Source of the DNA: Saprospiraceae bacterium
GTDB taxonomy: Bacteria > Bacteroidota > Bacteroidia > Chitinophagales > Saprospiraceae
NCBI GenBank assembly: GCA_016719855.1
Contig: JADJYH010000014.1
Location: 84,609 to 148,608 of the forward strand
Reading direction: 5' to 3'
Length of the DNA stretch: 64,000 bases
A model generated the notes under the pieces. That model saw only the letters and a program-made list of their open reading frames with translations, made no database searches and was not told where the DNA came from. The position numbers and the translations under genes are program-made. This document shows positions 36,038 through 46,054 of the stretch, in pieces. Position 1 is the first letter of the stretch. Every line of letters begins with the position of its first letter.

Positions 36038-37500
36038 TCACTCCATCCCCTTCAGCCACCCCGCAGCCGGGTTGTTGTTTGGGCGAAGTGCAACGGACTT
36101 TTCCCAAGCCGATTTTGCACCGGGGAGGTCACCAAGCCCCTTTTTGCACCTACCGAGGTGGTTCCATGCCACCACGATATTGGGTAAAAGCTGTGTGTAA
36201 ACTTCATACAACGCTACGCCTTCCTTCCATTTTTCACCATCCAGCAAGCGCTCGCCAACGCCCAGCAACAGCATGTCGTTTTTAAAGTCAAACCCTGCAT
36301 TTTTGAGGATGGCTTGGCAGTTTTGTCGAAAGTTTGCAGCTCCCTTCTCGGTAAGTTCCTTGTAAATTGCATTGGTCACGGGGTTGTCCATGAAGTCAAT
36401 TTCCTCACCGTTTGCTTGTTCATTCCCCCCAAAGTTTTTGCCCAACAGGATGCCCATCATGCGCATGGCGACATCGTCGCTAATCTTGTTATTTGAGTTT
36501 GAGGATACCACGATGCAGATGTCCTTTTCAGGCAAAAAAGTCATGTTGGCATTGTACACCCCATTGCCGCCATTGTGCCAAATAAGCTGGTCGCCTTCCA
36601 AGTCTTGCACTACCCAGCCGTAGCCGTAATGGCTATGGCCTTCGGGGTCTTCGGCCACGTGTGGCGTGAAGAGCTTGTCGGTGGCCGCCTTCGGCAAAAC
36701 GTTGTTGTTCTTTAGTGCCAAGTACCAGCGGTGCATGTCGCCAACGGTAGAAAGTACGCCCCCATTCGCCCGCAGGTGCCAGCTAGGACCATCACTCAAC
36801 CAAGGTTTTTCCATTGCCGTTCCCCATCTAGTACCGTTGCGATAGCCCACCGCAAGGTCTGGCTTCGCAAAGCCGGGAAGGAGTAGCCCGTTTGGGTCAT
36901 GCCAGCGGGAAGCCAGATGGTCTCCCGAAGAAACTGCTCATAGCCCATGCCGCTTACCTGCTCGATGATGATGCCGAGCAAGCTGTAGCCGACGTTTGAG
37001 TATTCGTACTCCTTGCCCGGCGGATTGTTGAGCGGGGTGGAAAAGGCGAGGTCAGCAAATGCAGTGGCGTCTACGTTGTCGTAGTCATCGCCAATAGCCG
37101 AGGGCAAACCTGCGGTGTGCGTCAGCAACTGGTGAAGCGTAATGTCAGCTTTGTCTTTTGGTGCCTTCGGAAAATACTGGGAGAGCTTGTCATTCGTGCT
37201 CAGTTTGCCCATGCTTTCCAGCTTCATGATTGCGGCTGCGGTAAACTGCTTGGTAATACTTCCAATGCTGAAGACTGTTTGGGCTGTTTGAGGTTTTTTT
37301 GCCTCCCGGTCGGCCATGCCGTAGCCTTCCTCTACCAGTATTTTACCGTTTTGAGCGACCAGTACGGAACCAGCCCAGCCGTTTTGTTCGGCTTCTTTCA
37401 GCGCGGTCTTGAGTTGTTGAGAAATGTTGCTGTCGTTCTGTGCGAGGAGACAGGTGAACCCGACCAGCAGCAGGCTGGTCAAAAATGCCACGATTTTCAT
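36038..37500 (-). CDS. Serine hydrolase, class C beta-lactamase-like, with TPR-like tail (frameshift)
   Basis: Signal peptide MKIVAFLTSLLLVGFTCLLAQ. Active-site motifs of the penicillin-binding/beta-lactamase fold: SxxK in FSIGSITKQFTAA, YxN in YEYSNVGYSLLG and HxG-type HNGGNGVYN. The frame breaks at the A-run 36869-36871, where one base is missing. It continues as KPDLAVGYRNGTRW. The C-terminus (about residues 410-485, GEKWKEGVALYEVYTQLLP ... NHLGRCKKGLGDLPGAKSAW) looks like two TPR units. Members hydrolyse peptides or esters; beta-lactam resistance should not be assumed. Confidence 0.82.
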
Positions 37501-37599
37501 TTTAAGTAGATTTTTACCGAAGGCGAAATTGCCGATGCAAAGGTCGGGGAACAGGCGAGCAGCGGTGCAGATTTTGGGTTAATTAAGGTTAATTAATGT

Positions 37600-37677
37600 G
37601 AGAATGGAAATGGAAAATTGAGAATGCAAAGGCTTTGAGCGTAAGTCTGCATTCTCAATTTTCCATTTTCCATTCTC
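37600..37677. repeat. GAGAATGGAAA-unit palindrome on the pgk stop codon
   Basis: The left arm 37600-37628 and right arm 37648-37677 are reverse complements except for one extra A (29 of 30). The right end contains two bases of the pgk TGA stop (37676-37678). Confidence 0.85.
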
Positions 37678-38881
37678 AATTATTTATCGCTTTGATGCCC
37701 GGAAGTTCCTTTCCTTCCAGCATCTCCAGCATCGCCCCGCCACCAGTGCTCACAAAGCTCACCTCATCAGCGAGGCCCAGCTGGTTCACGGCCGCCACAC
37801 TGTCGCCACCACCCACAAGTGAGAAAGCGCCGTTTTTGGTTGCTTCCGCAACAGCAAGAGCAATTGCTTTGGTGCCGTTGGCAAAATTCGGCATTTCGAA
37901 GACCCCCATTGGGCCGTTCCAGATGATGGTCTTTGAGTTTGCAATTACTTTATTGAAATCAGTGCGGGCCTCTTCTCCAATATCAAGCCCCAACCAGCCA
38001 TCTGGGATGGTGTTGCTGGACACGTTTTGGAAGTTCGCCTCTGCATCAAATTTATCAGCAGCAATGCTGTCAACTGGTAAGTAAATGCGCACTCCCTTTG
38101 CGGCAGCCTTGGCTAACAGGTCAATGGCAAGGGGTACTTTGTCGTCCTCCACCAAAGAATTCCCGATTTGCCCACCCTGCGCCTTGATGAAAGTGTAGGC
38201 CATGCCCCCACCGATGATGATATTGTCCACGAGGTCGAGGAACCGTTCCAGCAAAACGATTTTGTCGCTCACCTTCGCACCGCCTGTGATGGCAGTGAAT
38301 GGGCGTTCCGGGTTGTTTAGCACTTTGTCTGCGTGCTTGATTTCGCTTTCCATCAAGAACCCAAATGTCCTATTTTCCTTCGGGAAAAACTGCGCCATGA
38401 CGGTCGTGCTGGCGTGCGCCCGGTGGGCAGTGCCGAATGCATCGTTGACATAAATATCGCCAAGGGCGGCCAGTTTTTTGGAAAACTCGATATCGCCCTT
38501 TTCTTCTTCGGGTTGAAAACGGGTGTTTTCAAGGAGCAGCACTTCGCCGGGCTTCAGTTCTGCAGCCATCTTCGTGGCCTTTTCACCTACCGTCTCAGGG
38601 CAGAACTTTACGGTGGTGCCCAGCATGTCGGCCAAAGGCTTGGTGAGGTGGTTGAGGGTAAACTTCTCCACGTTCACCGTGCCGTCTTCTTTCAGTTTGG
38701 CCAACGGCCTGCCGAGGTGCGACATCAAAATGACGGCTCCACCCCCGTCCAGCACGTGCTTGATGGTGGGCAATGCCTCCCGTATACGGGTATCGTCGGT
38801 AATGTTGTACTGTTTGTCAAGCGGCACGTTGAAGTCCACCCGCATGATGGCTTTTTTATGCTGGAAATTGATGTTTTTCAT
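37676..38881 (-). CDS. pgk: Phosphoglycerate kinase
   Basis: Glycolytic ATP-forming kinase of 401 residues. Substrate motifs: RVDFNVPLDKQYNITDDTRI, MSHLGRPLAK, ENTRFQPEEEKGD and FGTAHRAHAST; nucleotide-loop GGAKVSDKIVLLERFLD and SLVGGGDSVAAVNQLGLAD. gap lies directly upstream on the same strand, so the two lower-glycolysis genes are probably expressed together from the gap promoter, although a hairpin separates them. Confidence 0.97.
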   Translation of the reverse strand: MKNINFQHKKAIMRVDFNVPLDKQYNITDDTRIREALPTIKHVLDGGGAVILMSHLGRPLAKLKEDGTVNVEKFTLNHLTKPLADMLGTTVKFCPETVGEKATKMAAELKPGEVLLLENTRFQPEEEKGDIEFSKKLAALGDIYVNDAFGTAHRAHASTTVMAQFFPKENRTFGFLMESEIKHADKVLNNPERPFTAITGGAKVSDKIVLLERFLDLVDNIIIGGGMAYTFIKAQGGQIGNSLVEDDKVPLAIDLLAKAAAKGVRIYLPVDSIAADKFDAEANFQNVSSNTIPDGWLGLDIGEEARTDFNKVIANSKTIIWNGPMGVFEMPNFANGTKAIALAVAEATKNGAFSLVGGGDSVAAVNQLGLADEVSFVSTGGGAMLEMLEGKELPGIKAINN

Positions 38882-38885
38882 AAGA

Positions 38886-38960
38886 AATTGTCATTGGCTG
38901 TTGGCTGTTTGTCCTTGGCACTCGGGTTGCAAACCCAATGGCCAACAGCAAATAGCCAAA
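38886..38960. repeat. TTGGCTGTTGGC-unit palindrome between gap and pgk
   Basis: The left side (TTGGCTGTTGGCTGTTTG..., from about 38893) and the right side (...CCAACAGCAAATAGCCAA, to about 38960) are imperfectly complementary. Each is made of a repeated TTGGCTGT/TTGCTGT unit. It lies just upstream of the pgk start. Confidence 0.6.
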
Positions 38961-38978
38961 GGCTGGTTTGCCAACAAA

Positions 38979-39021
38979 AAAAGACACTACCTCAGCCTTA
39001 AAACCGGATAGTGCCTCTCTT
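38979..39021 (-). terminator. Terminator-like hairpin after gap
   Basis: On the minus strand, GGCACTATCC and GGTAGTGTC pair with one bulge and are followed by a run of seven T. It would end or attenuate the gap transcript before pgk. Confidence 0.6.
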
Positions 39022-39038
39022 TCATACTAATTCGTTTT

Positions 39039-40040
39039 TTATTGCTGCTTTCCAGCCATCTCGGACAAATCGGCGAGGCGGGCAGAGTAGCCAGCTTCGT
39101 TGTCGTACCAGCCAACTACCCGGCAGGAGCTACCGTTGGCTTAGGTCAAGCCAGCATCGAAGATGCTGGAATGGTTGTTCCGAACAATATCACTGGATAC
39201 AATTGGGTCTGTGCAGTATTCAAGTATGCCTTTTAGGTGGCCTTCGGCAGCTTCCTTGAACTTGGCGTTGATTTCCTCCACGGTCGCTGCCGTCTTGAGG
39301 GTACAAACTAGGTCGGTCAACGAACCAGTCGCCACAGGCACCCGCAAAGAGTGAGCAGCGATTTTACCCTTCAAGTGCGGTGCAACCAAAACGACGGCCT
39401 TTGCAGCGCCGGTGCTGGTTGGCACAATGTTTTGAGCTGCGGCACGGGCACGGCGGAGGTCCTTGTGCGGGCCGTCCTGAATGTTCTGGTCGCTGGTGTA
39501 AGCGTGGATGGTGTTCATGAAGAACTGCTCCACACCAAATGCTTTGTCCAAAACGAGGACGAGCGGCACGAGGCAGTTGGTGGTGCAACTGGCATTGGAA
39601 ACGATAAGGTCGGAGGGCTTCATGTCCTGGTGGTTGGCACCAATAACGAAAGTCGGCACGTCGTCGGCCTTTGGTGGGGCACTGAGCACTACCCGCTTGG
39701 CACCTGCTTGGATGTGGAGCCCAGCCTTCTCTTTGTCGAGGAAAATGCCAGTGCATTCTATCACGACATCAACGCCCAACTGCTTCCACGGAAGCTCTGC
39801 AGGATTTTTGATTGCCAAGCCAACCACTTTCTTGCCGTTGAAGAACAAGTTTTCGCCATCGGCGGACACTTCACCGTCGAATTTGCCCTGCATTGTATCG
39901 TACTTGAAAAGGTGTGCAAGGGTGTGATTATCTGTTAGGTCGTTGATTGCCACTACCTCTACGCCTTCCTTTTTCAGCAAGTTGCGCATGGTGAGGCGGC
40001 CAATTCGACCAAATCCGTTGATTGCAATTTTGATAGCCAT
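39039..40040 (-). CDS. gap: Glyceraldehyde-3-phosphate dehydrogenase with an in-frame TAA
   Basis: NAD-binding INGFGRIGRLTMRNLL; catalytic Cys in SNASCTTNCLVPL; His in NTIHAYTSDQNI; PTSTGAAKAV; RVPVATGSLTDL. The frame has TAA at 39141-39143, after SSIFDAGLT. The same frame continues without any shift into ANGSSCRVVGWYDNEAGYSA and ends at TAA 39039-39041, giving the standard length of about 333. The codon at the stop is usually Lys, Gln or Ser in the family. A substitution error (for example CAA to TAA) is the simplest explanation. A real truncation would remove the essential C-terminal helix of this enzyme. Confidence 0.93.
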
Positions 40041-40192
40041 AGTTGATTACTGGTTTAAGATTTTTTTATGGTAAAGAAGAATGTTCAAAGCTTGAACAGG
40101 GAAAAAGCCATTTGGCTTCTAAAAATAATTTGGAAAGGTGCGGAACGAAAGTTGGCCGCTAAATGGTTAAAGCCTGTGTTTTTGGGGTGGCG

Positions 40193-40200
40193 CAAAGGTA
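40193..40200 (-). promoter_or_regulatory. gap promoter -7 box TACCTTTG
   Basis: Exact TAnnTTTG match on the minus strand about 150 bases before the gap start. The upstream element is not clear. The region between has no gene. Confidence 0.5.
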
Positions 40201-40271
40201 AACACATGCTTCCATTTATTGCATCGTTTGGGCAAGCATTTGACCTTCCAGAAAAAAATATTTGCCTTGGC

Positions 40272-40301
40272 TTGGCTATTTTGAAAACAAGCCTATCTTT
40301 G
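40272..40301 (+). promoter_or_regulatory. tRNA-Glu promoter (TTG-N19-TATCTTTG)
   Basis: TTG at 40272-40274 and TATCTTTG at 40294-40301, 38 bases before the tRNA. Confidence 0.7.
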
Positions 40302-40339
40302 CCCCGCTTTTGAAAGAAAGCATACTTGAAATGAAGTAC

Positions 40340-40412
40340 GCCCCGTTCGTCTAGGGGTCTAGGACGGCGCCCTTTCACGGCGTTAACACGGGTTCAAATC
40401 CCGTACGGGGTA
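40340..40412 (+). tRNA. tRNA-Glu (TTC anticodon)
   Basis: Full cloverleaf: acceptor GCCCCGT/ACGGGGT, anticodon arm with CCCTTTCACGG giving TTC, T-arm GGTTCAAATCC. The 3' CCA is not encoded; discriminator A at 40412. Glu-TTC is one of the tRNAs modified by MnmH, encoded in the same window. Confidence 0.96.
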
Positions 40413-40415
40413 CAA

Positions 40416-40456
40416 AGAAAAGCCCTTGCGACTAGTGTTGCAAGGGCTTTTCTTAT
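40416..40456 (+). terminator. Intrinsic terminator after tRNA-Glu
   Basis: A 14-bp stem AGAAAAGCCCTTGC / GCAAGGGCTTTTCT with a ten-base loop, starting four bases after the tRNA. It also lies at the end of sucC on the other strand and could serve both. Confidence 0.85.
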
Positions 40457-40472
40457 TTGTTTACTGTTCGTC

Positions 40473-41677
40473 TCAGGCTTCAAGGACTGCTTTCACCTTG
40501 TCCGCTGCTTCTTGCAACAAGATGGCCGACTGCACCTTCAAACCTGACTCGTCAATGATTTTTTGGCGAGGTCAGCGTTGGTCCCCTGCAAGCGCACGAT
40601 GATTGGCACGTTGATGTTACCCATGTTTTTGTAAGCATCCACCACGCCCTGTGCCACCCTGTCGCACCGAACGATACCTCCAAATATATTGATGAGGATG
40701 GCCTTTACTGCCGGGTCTTTCAAGATGATTCGAAAGGCTTTTTCCACCCGGTTGGCATCTGCCGTACCACCGACATCGAGAAAGTTGGCAGGCTCACCGC
40801 CGGAAAGTTTGATAATGTCCATCGTGGCCATGGCGAGGCCGGCACCATTCACCATGCAGCCGACGTTGCCGTCCAGCTTCACGTAATTGAGGTCGTGGGA
40901 CTTGGCTTCCACTTCGGTGGGGTCTTCTTCGTCCGTGTCGGCCATAGCTTCGAGGTCGGGATGCCGATAGAGGGCGTTGTCATCAATGGAAACCTTGCTG
41001 TCCACGGCGATGATACGGTCGTCGGCAGTCTTGAGCACTGGATTTATCTCAAAAAGTGAAGCGTCGGCGCCGATAAATGCGGCGTAAAGTTTTTCTACAA
41101 ATCTCACCATGTTCTTGAAAGCAGCACCACTGAGGCCAAGGTTAAATGCGATTTTGCGACACTGGAAGGCTTGCAGACCCAGTTCGGCATCAATGTATTC
41201 CTTGTGCAGGAGGTGCGGCGTTTCCTCCGCTACCTTTTCGATGTCCATGCCACCTTCGGTGGAATAGATGATGACGTTGCACTTCCGCTCCCTGTCCATG
41301 AGGATGGACATGTAATATTCCTTGCAGGCATTGAAGTCTGGACGGTAGCTGTCCTCGGTAACCAGCACCTTCCGCACGAGCTTGCCCTGGCCATCCATGC
41401 CACCCGGAGTTTGTGGGGTCTTTAGCATCATGCCGATGATGTTCCCGGCGTGCTCTTTGAGTTGGTCAAGGTTTTTGGCGAGCTTAACACCGCCGCCTTT
41501 CCCCCTTCCACCTGCGTGTATTTGTGCTTTAACCACGACGAAATCAGTGCCAGTCGTTTCCCGGATTGTTTTCCAGGCGTCAACCGCCTCGTCAAGATTG
41601 GTGGCTACTATGCCTTCCTGAATGGCTACGCCAAATCGCTTGAGCAGTTCTTTTCCTTGATATTCGTGAAGATTCAT
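40473..41677 (-). CDS. sucC: Succinyl-CoA synthetase beta subunit (frameshift near the end)
   Basis: TCA-cycle ATP-grasp subunit. Start MNLHEYQGKELLKRFGV at 41677; the preceding frame extension is unsupported. Landmarks: KAQIHAGGRGKGGGVKLAKN, FEINPVLKT, KLDGNVGCMVNGAGLAMATM, NFLDVGGTAD, INIFGGIVRCD and RLQGTNADLAKK. At the A-run (40559-40564) one base is missing. The corrected tail reads IIDESGLKVQSAILLQEAAD and ends at 40473, the normal length. sucD is not in the window. Confidence 0.95.
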
Positions 41678-41725
41678 TGAAATGAGAATTTGAAGGCTTA
41701 AGGAGTTGAGGGTTTGAGACAAACA
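41678..41725. repeat. Iterated GAGTTTGAGG-like unit upstream of sucC
   Basis: On the plus strand TGAGAATTTGAAGGCTTAAGGAGTTGAGGGTTTGAGA shows loosely repeated TTGAGG/TTGAAGG units without an inverted arm. It looks like a decayed or single-armed member of the same class. Confidence 0.35.
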
Positions 41726-41749
41726 CCTAACCTATAACCCGATTTTTTA

Positions 41750-44074
41750 TCAGAAAATAAATGTTACACCCAAGCTGGGCATGATGGGCAATTGGTTGAT
41801 TCGCTTGTTCCGCACCCGGTCAAAATAGAAAATGTTCTCCCGATTGTACATGTTGGTAGCACTTGCCACCACTTCCAGGCTGGTGTATTTTCCAAATTTG
41901 AATACTCGTTTTAGCGAGCCATCCAAGCGGTGGTAATAAGGCAGTCGGCCACCATTCCGTTTTCCATCCAATACAATACCTAGTTCGCCATTGGTAGTGA
42001 GTGGGTCGGTATTTAGACCGTCGTTGAAATTGATGTTGCCATAAAAACCTTGGGTCTGGGTAAACGGGAACCCGGAGCCCATGTTCCAGCGAAGGGCAGC
42101 CTCCCATTCCAACTTTTCACCAAATTTATAAGTGCCAAGTAGGTTCACGTTGTGTCGGCGGTCGAAGATGGTCGGGTAATTCTGTTCCCCATCGTTACGG
42201 TCAACGTATGCCAGAGAGTAGGTGGACCAGAGGTACAGTTTTTTGGTTTCGTAGCGTAAGGTCAAATCTATGCCATAAGCTTTGCCCTTTTCCGTTACGA
42301 AGTTCGGGTCGGTGGGGCTGAGTTTGTTCCGGTTGATTTGGATGAGCTGGGTAAAATTCTTAAAATATGGCTCGACATTCAGCTCAACATTTTTGGATAG
42401 GTCAATCTCGGTACCCACTACGGCATGGAAAGCTTTTTGCAAACGGTGGGGCGCTGACTCGGTGCTGTTTGGTTTTGTAACCTGCTCCTCAGGCCCAGTG
42501 AGGAAACCCACGAACAAGTTAACCACGTCCAGTTCGCTCACGCTGCTTATCAAGTTTTGGGAGTAAAAACCGCCGGCGGCCTTTAGCCTGAATCCATCGG
42601 TCACATTGTACTTCAAGCCCAGTCGAGGCTCCAAGTTGGAGGTTCCTTGCGAAGCGTACAACTGAAACCGTAGGCTTGGTTCAAAGATGAAGTCGCCATA
42701 CCTCGCTTTGTATTTTATAAATGCGCCAAGCTCTGTCGTGTTGTCGTTCTGGCTGATGGTGTTGCCCACAAAGTTGCGGAACTTGAATTTGGTGTCAAGA
42801 CCGATAACCTCAAAGCCATATTTGATTTCGTTGCGAAGTCCAAAATAGGTGAAATCGAGCTTAACGTTGTAGTTGGAAATGCCACTCGAACGTGGCTGCT
42901 CCCCAGCTTCCTGCAACTCGATGCTGTAGTCGGAATAGGCGACGGTGCCGCCAATGACTAGGTTAGAATTTGGGGGAATAAGCGTGAAATTGGCACCACC
43001 GCCCACGTTTTGCCAACCCAATTTAGCCACGCCGATGTAGTTCACGTCATCGTTGAAATTGAATCCAAATAGGTTCAGTTTGCTACCGTTGTTGGTCAGG
43101 AATGACAGCTTGCCATAAAAATCGGTGAAGGAGAAAGGCAACCGCTTGCGGTCTTTTTCAGAAAGCCCAGCGTCTGAAGTTGGGTAAAATGTAGTGTCCA
43201 CCGCGTAAGAGTACAACAGCGGCGAAGTTTCGTTGATGTAGGAGTGCTTCGCAGTAAATAGGAAAGAAGTACTTCCGCTTCCTTCTTGAAACTTCTTGAG
43301 CGGGCCTTCCAGTACCGCTTTGGCCTGGAACGGGTTGGCACTCACGAGACCAGCAATGCGCTTCTTGTTGCCCTCCCTTGTCTTGAGGTCAACCACGGCA
43401 GATACCCTACCTCCATACTCGGCATTGAAGCCAGCCGTGAGCACGTCCACGGTTTTAATGGTCTCCGTTTCAAAAACCGAGTAAAAACCGATACTGTGGA
43501 AAGGGTTGAAAATGGTCATGCCATCCAGCAAAATCCTGTTTTGTATGGGTGAGCCTCCTCGGATGTAAATCTGGCCGCCTTGGTCGCCCGTGGAAATGAT
43601 GCCGGGCAAAACAGGCAGGTACTGCGCAATGTCCGCCTGCCCACCCGTGCCGGGCAGTGACCTGATTTGGTTGGCTGTGACCGTCACCTTGGAGATGGAC
43701 ACATCCGAGCGTGCTTGTTCCCGACGGGACGAAATCTCGACGGTGCCAAGTTGGATGCTACTAGCTGTCAACATTACCCGTTGGCTGTTGATGCCCCCTT
43801 CTTTGATGGTAACTTTTATGGCGGTGCTGTCGTAACCGATGGAACTTACCACCAACGTGTAACTGCCCACGGGAATATTGCCGATGCTAAAAAATCCGTC
43901 AACGTCGCTTGTGGTGCCAATGGTTGTACCTTGCAGTACCACTGTACTGAAAATCATTGGCTCGCCAGTGTTCTTGTCAAAGATATTGCCACGGAGCACC
44001 CCGCCTTTTTGAGCATTTGCAGTTGCACAAACGAGTATAGTGAGCGTGAAAATCGCAAGTAGAATTTTTTTCAT
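41750..44074 (-). CDS. TonB-dependent receptor with carboxypeptidase-regulatory-like domain
   Basis: 774 residues from ATG at 44074 (MKKILLAIFTLTILVCATANA, a signal peptide). A CarboxypepD_reg-like beta domain at about 25-105 (GVLRGNIFDKNTGEPMIFST ... VGSYTLVVSSIGY) precedes the plug (SLPGTGGQADIAQYLPVLPG, QIYIRGGSPIQNRILLDGM) and barrel (from about 240). The receptor lacks the SusC signature and no SusD gene is adjacent, so the substrate is unknown; it could be an iron complex or oligopeptide. It is upstream of sucC on the same strand with a 72-base gap. Confidence 0.88.
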   Translation of the reverse strand: MKKILLAIFTLTILVCATANAQKGGVLRGNIFDKNTGEPMIFSTVVLQGTTIGTTSDVDGFFSIGNIPVGSYTLVVSSIGYDSTAIKVTIKEGGINSQRVMLTASSIQLGTVEISSRREQARSDVSISKVTVTANQIRSLPGTGGQADIAQYLPVLPGIISTGDQGGQIYIRGGSPIQNRILLDGMTIFNPFHSIGFYSVFETETIKTVDVLTAGFNAEYGGRVSAVVDLKTREGNKKRIAGLVSANPFQAKAVLEGPLKKFQEGSGSTSFLFTAKHSYINETSPLLYSYAVDTTFYPTSDAGLSEKDRKRLPFSFTDFYGKLSFLTNNGSKLNLFGFNFNDDVNYIGVAKLGWQNVGGGANFTLIPPNSNLVIGGTVAYSDYSIELQEAGEQPRSSGISNYNVKLDFTYFGLRNEIKYGFEVIGLDTKFKFRNFVGNTISQNDNTTELGAFIKYKARYGDFIFEPSLRFQLYASQGTSNLEPRLGLKYNVTDGFRLKAAGGFYSQNLISSVSELDVVNLFVGFLTGPEEQVTKPNSTESAPHRLQKAFHAVVGTEIDLSKNVELNVEPYFKNFTQLIQINRNKLSPTDPNFVTEKGKAYGIDLTLRYETKKLYLWSTYSLAYVDRNDGEQNYPTIFDRRHNVNLLGTYKFGEKLEWEAALRWNMGSGFPFTQTQGFYGNINFNDGLNTDPLTTNGELGIVLDGKRNGGRLPYYHRLDGSLKRVFKFGKYTSLEVVASATNMYNRENIFYFDRVRNKRINQLPIMPSLGVTFIF

Positions 44075-44350
44075 AACCTGTTCCGAAGAATTTTTGCAAT
44101 CTGCGGCGGTGTTGCCGCAATTCGGGCGCAAATATAAAAGGATAGTGCTGGAAGAATGGACTTGCAGAAGTCATTTTCAATTTACTGCCAAAAGAGCCGT
44201 TGTTTACGAGGTGCTGAAATTAGGTTTTGGACTTAACTTTAAAACACCAACCAACTTCCAACTTTGAACATGTAGAAGTTAACCAATTGACTATCAATTG
44301 TTTAAAACAGAAGAAAAAGTTTTGGGAAATAAACTACGGTTGCCACCGGC

Positions 44351-45790
44351 TTATTTTACCGTAAATGTGTAATAGTATTCGCCAGGATAATTTTCGTAAA
44401 AACCTTCCAAGTAAATCTCAGTGCCACGTCTTTTTTTCAGTTCGTTCAACACCTCTTGCACCGTACCGACTTTCACTTCACCCACCTTAGTTATTATGTA
44501 GCCTGGGTCCATTTCAGTTTTTTCTACTATGCTCCCAACTTTGATGTTTTCAACATAAACGCCAGCAACACGCAGTTTTCGGCGTTCGTCGGTGGTCAGT
44601 TCCCGGAGGGTGAAGCCCATGCTGCCCAACAGGCCATCATCCTCGCTTTTCACCACGATTTTTGAGGCCATATCCTTGTCTTTCAAGGTAACATTTGCAA
44701 CGAAACGCTTGCCTTCCCTGATGTATTCCAACTTTATCACCGACCCGGGGTGCATCCTGCCGACCTGCTCCTGCAACTCTGGTATTGCCCTGATTTTCGT
44801 TCCGTTGATGCCTACGATGACATCGAAAGCTTGTAATCCGGCATCCTCTGCCCCGCCGTCCGGGGTCACTGCATTGATGCATACGCCTTCCACTGTCGGC
44901 AGGTTGAGTTCACGGGCAATGCGGTCATCCACTGGCCCAATTTTTACTCCGAGCAGACCACGTTTCACCTCGCCATAATCCCGAAGGTCACGAATGATTT
45001 TTTGTACCAACGTTGACGGAATGGCAAATGAATAGCCCTCGTACTTGCCCGACCGGGTGATGATGGCCGTGTTGATGCCGACCAGTTCGCCATTGGTGTT
45101 GACCAATGCGCCACCGCTGTTGCCGGGGTTCACCGCCGCATCGGTTTGGATGAACGACTCGATGGTGTACTCCCCTTCCAGGATGTCAATGCTGCGGCCC
45201 TTGGCGCTCACGATACCAGCAGTCACAGTGCTTTCAAGGTTGAAGGGGTTCCCAACGGCCAACACCCACTCCCCTACCCGCAGAGAATCCGAGTTGCCAA
45301 AAACGATGGTCGGCAAGTTTTTTTCCTCGATTTTAAGCAGCGCAATATCAGTGAACGGGTCGGTAGCGATGAGCTTTGCATCGTATTCCCGGTGGTCGTT
45401 CATTGTCACTTGGTACTTGTTCCCATCTTCGATGACATGGTTGTTGGTCACGATATAACCGTCCGTAGAAATGATGACCCCAGAACCAGAAGAAGCTCCG
45501 TGCGAACTGCCGCCCCACCAGCCATAGGAAGAGCTTTCCATCGCACGTATGTTGACGACCGCTGAAGTGACTTTTTCCGCTGCCGCAATGAAATCGGTGG
45601 GCGAAGAAGACAGGAACGTGCGCTGCACGCCGCCGTAAATCGGTTCTGTTTCGCCATAGTTGGCATAAATGGCGGAGCCGTCCGTTTTGTCAATATAAAC
45701 TGTTTTCGGCTGCTGGAAAACAATGAACAAGAAGACGGCGAGCACTGCGCTACAAACCGAAGATAAAGCGATTGGAAGTATTTTTTTCAT
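44351..45790 (-). CDS. Periplasmic HtrA/DegP-family serine protease with two PDZ domains
   Basis: About 479 residues from ATG at 45790. N-terminal helix MKKILPIALSSVCSAVLAV is a signal peptide or anchor. Catalytic triad: His in IVTNNHVIEDG, Asp in DPFTDIALLKI, Ser in AAVNPGNSGGALVN. PDZ1 spans about 290-375 (RGLLGVKIGPVDDRIAREL) and PDZ2 about 395-470 (VAGVYVENIKVGSIVEKT). It degrades or refolds misfolded envelope proteins. Confidence 0.95.
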   Translation of the reverse strand: MKKILPIALSSVCSAVLAVFLFIVFQQPKTVYIDKTDGSAIYANYGETEPIYGGVQRTFLSSSPTDFIAAAEKVTSAVVNIRAMESSSYGWWGGSSHGASSGSGVIISTDGYIVTNNHVIEDGNKYQVTMNDHREYDAKLIATDPFTDIALLKIEEKNLPTIVFGNSDSLRVGEWVLAVGNPFNLESTVTAGIVSAKGRSIDILEGEYTIESFIQTDAAVNPGNSGGALVNTNGELVGINTAIITRSGKYEGYSFAIPSTLVQKIIRDLRDYGEVKRGLLGVKIGPVDDRIARELNLPTVEGVCINAVTPDGGAEDAGLQAFDVIVGINGTKIRAIPELQEQVGRMHPGSVIKLEYIREGKRFVANVTLKDKDMASKIVVKSEDDGLLGSMGFTLRELTTDERRKLRVAGVYVENIKVGSIVEKTEMDPGYIITKVGEVKVGTVQEVLNELKKRRGTEIYLEGFYENYPGEYYYTFTVK

Positions 45791-46008
45791 GAAAGTCGGG
45801 ATTCCTAATTTCAAAATTTGGTTTCAATTTGCAGGAAATTGGCCGGAAAGTCAACCGAATGCCTTTTAGATGCTTCCAGCATATTTTACCCAAACGCAAG
45901 CTGATTCACTCGAGTTTTGCATTCAGGCTGCAAGTTTAATATTTTGGATGGCAAAAAAATGAATTTGAAAAGAAAATCATTTTTGACGACAGTTTTCATT
46001 GGGTCAAA

Positions 46009-46016
46009 TACTTTTG
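46009..46016 (+). promoter_or_regulatory. dapF promoter -7 box TACTTTTG
   Basis: Exact match 38 bases before the dapF ATG. TTTG at 45982-45985 lies 23 bases upstream, at the long end of the accepted spacing. Confidence 0.65.
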
Positions 46017-46054
46017 CATACGCAAGCAGGCTCCAATTGCTTGTTTACAACTCG

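Noticed and set aside
34919..36187. Open frame of 422 codons antisense to guaA
   Set aside because: It is a frame shadow of the conserved guaA gene: low complexity of composition, no domain, no promoter on that strand.
40068..40313. 81-codon plus-strand frame between gap and tRNA-Glu
   Set aside because: It covers the gap promoter on one strand and the tRNA-Glu promoter on the other and has no protein features.
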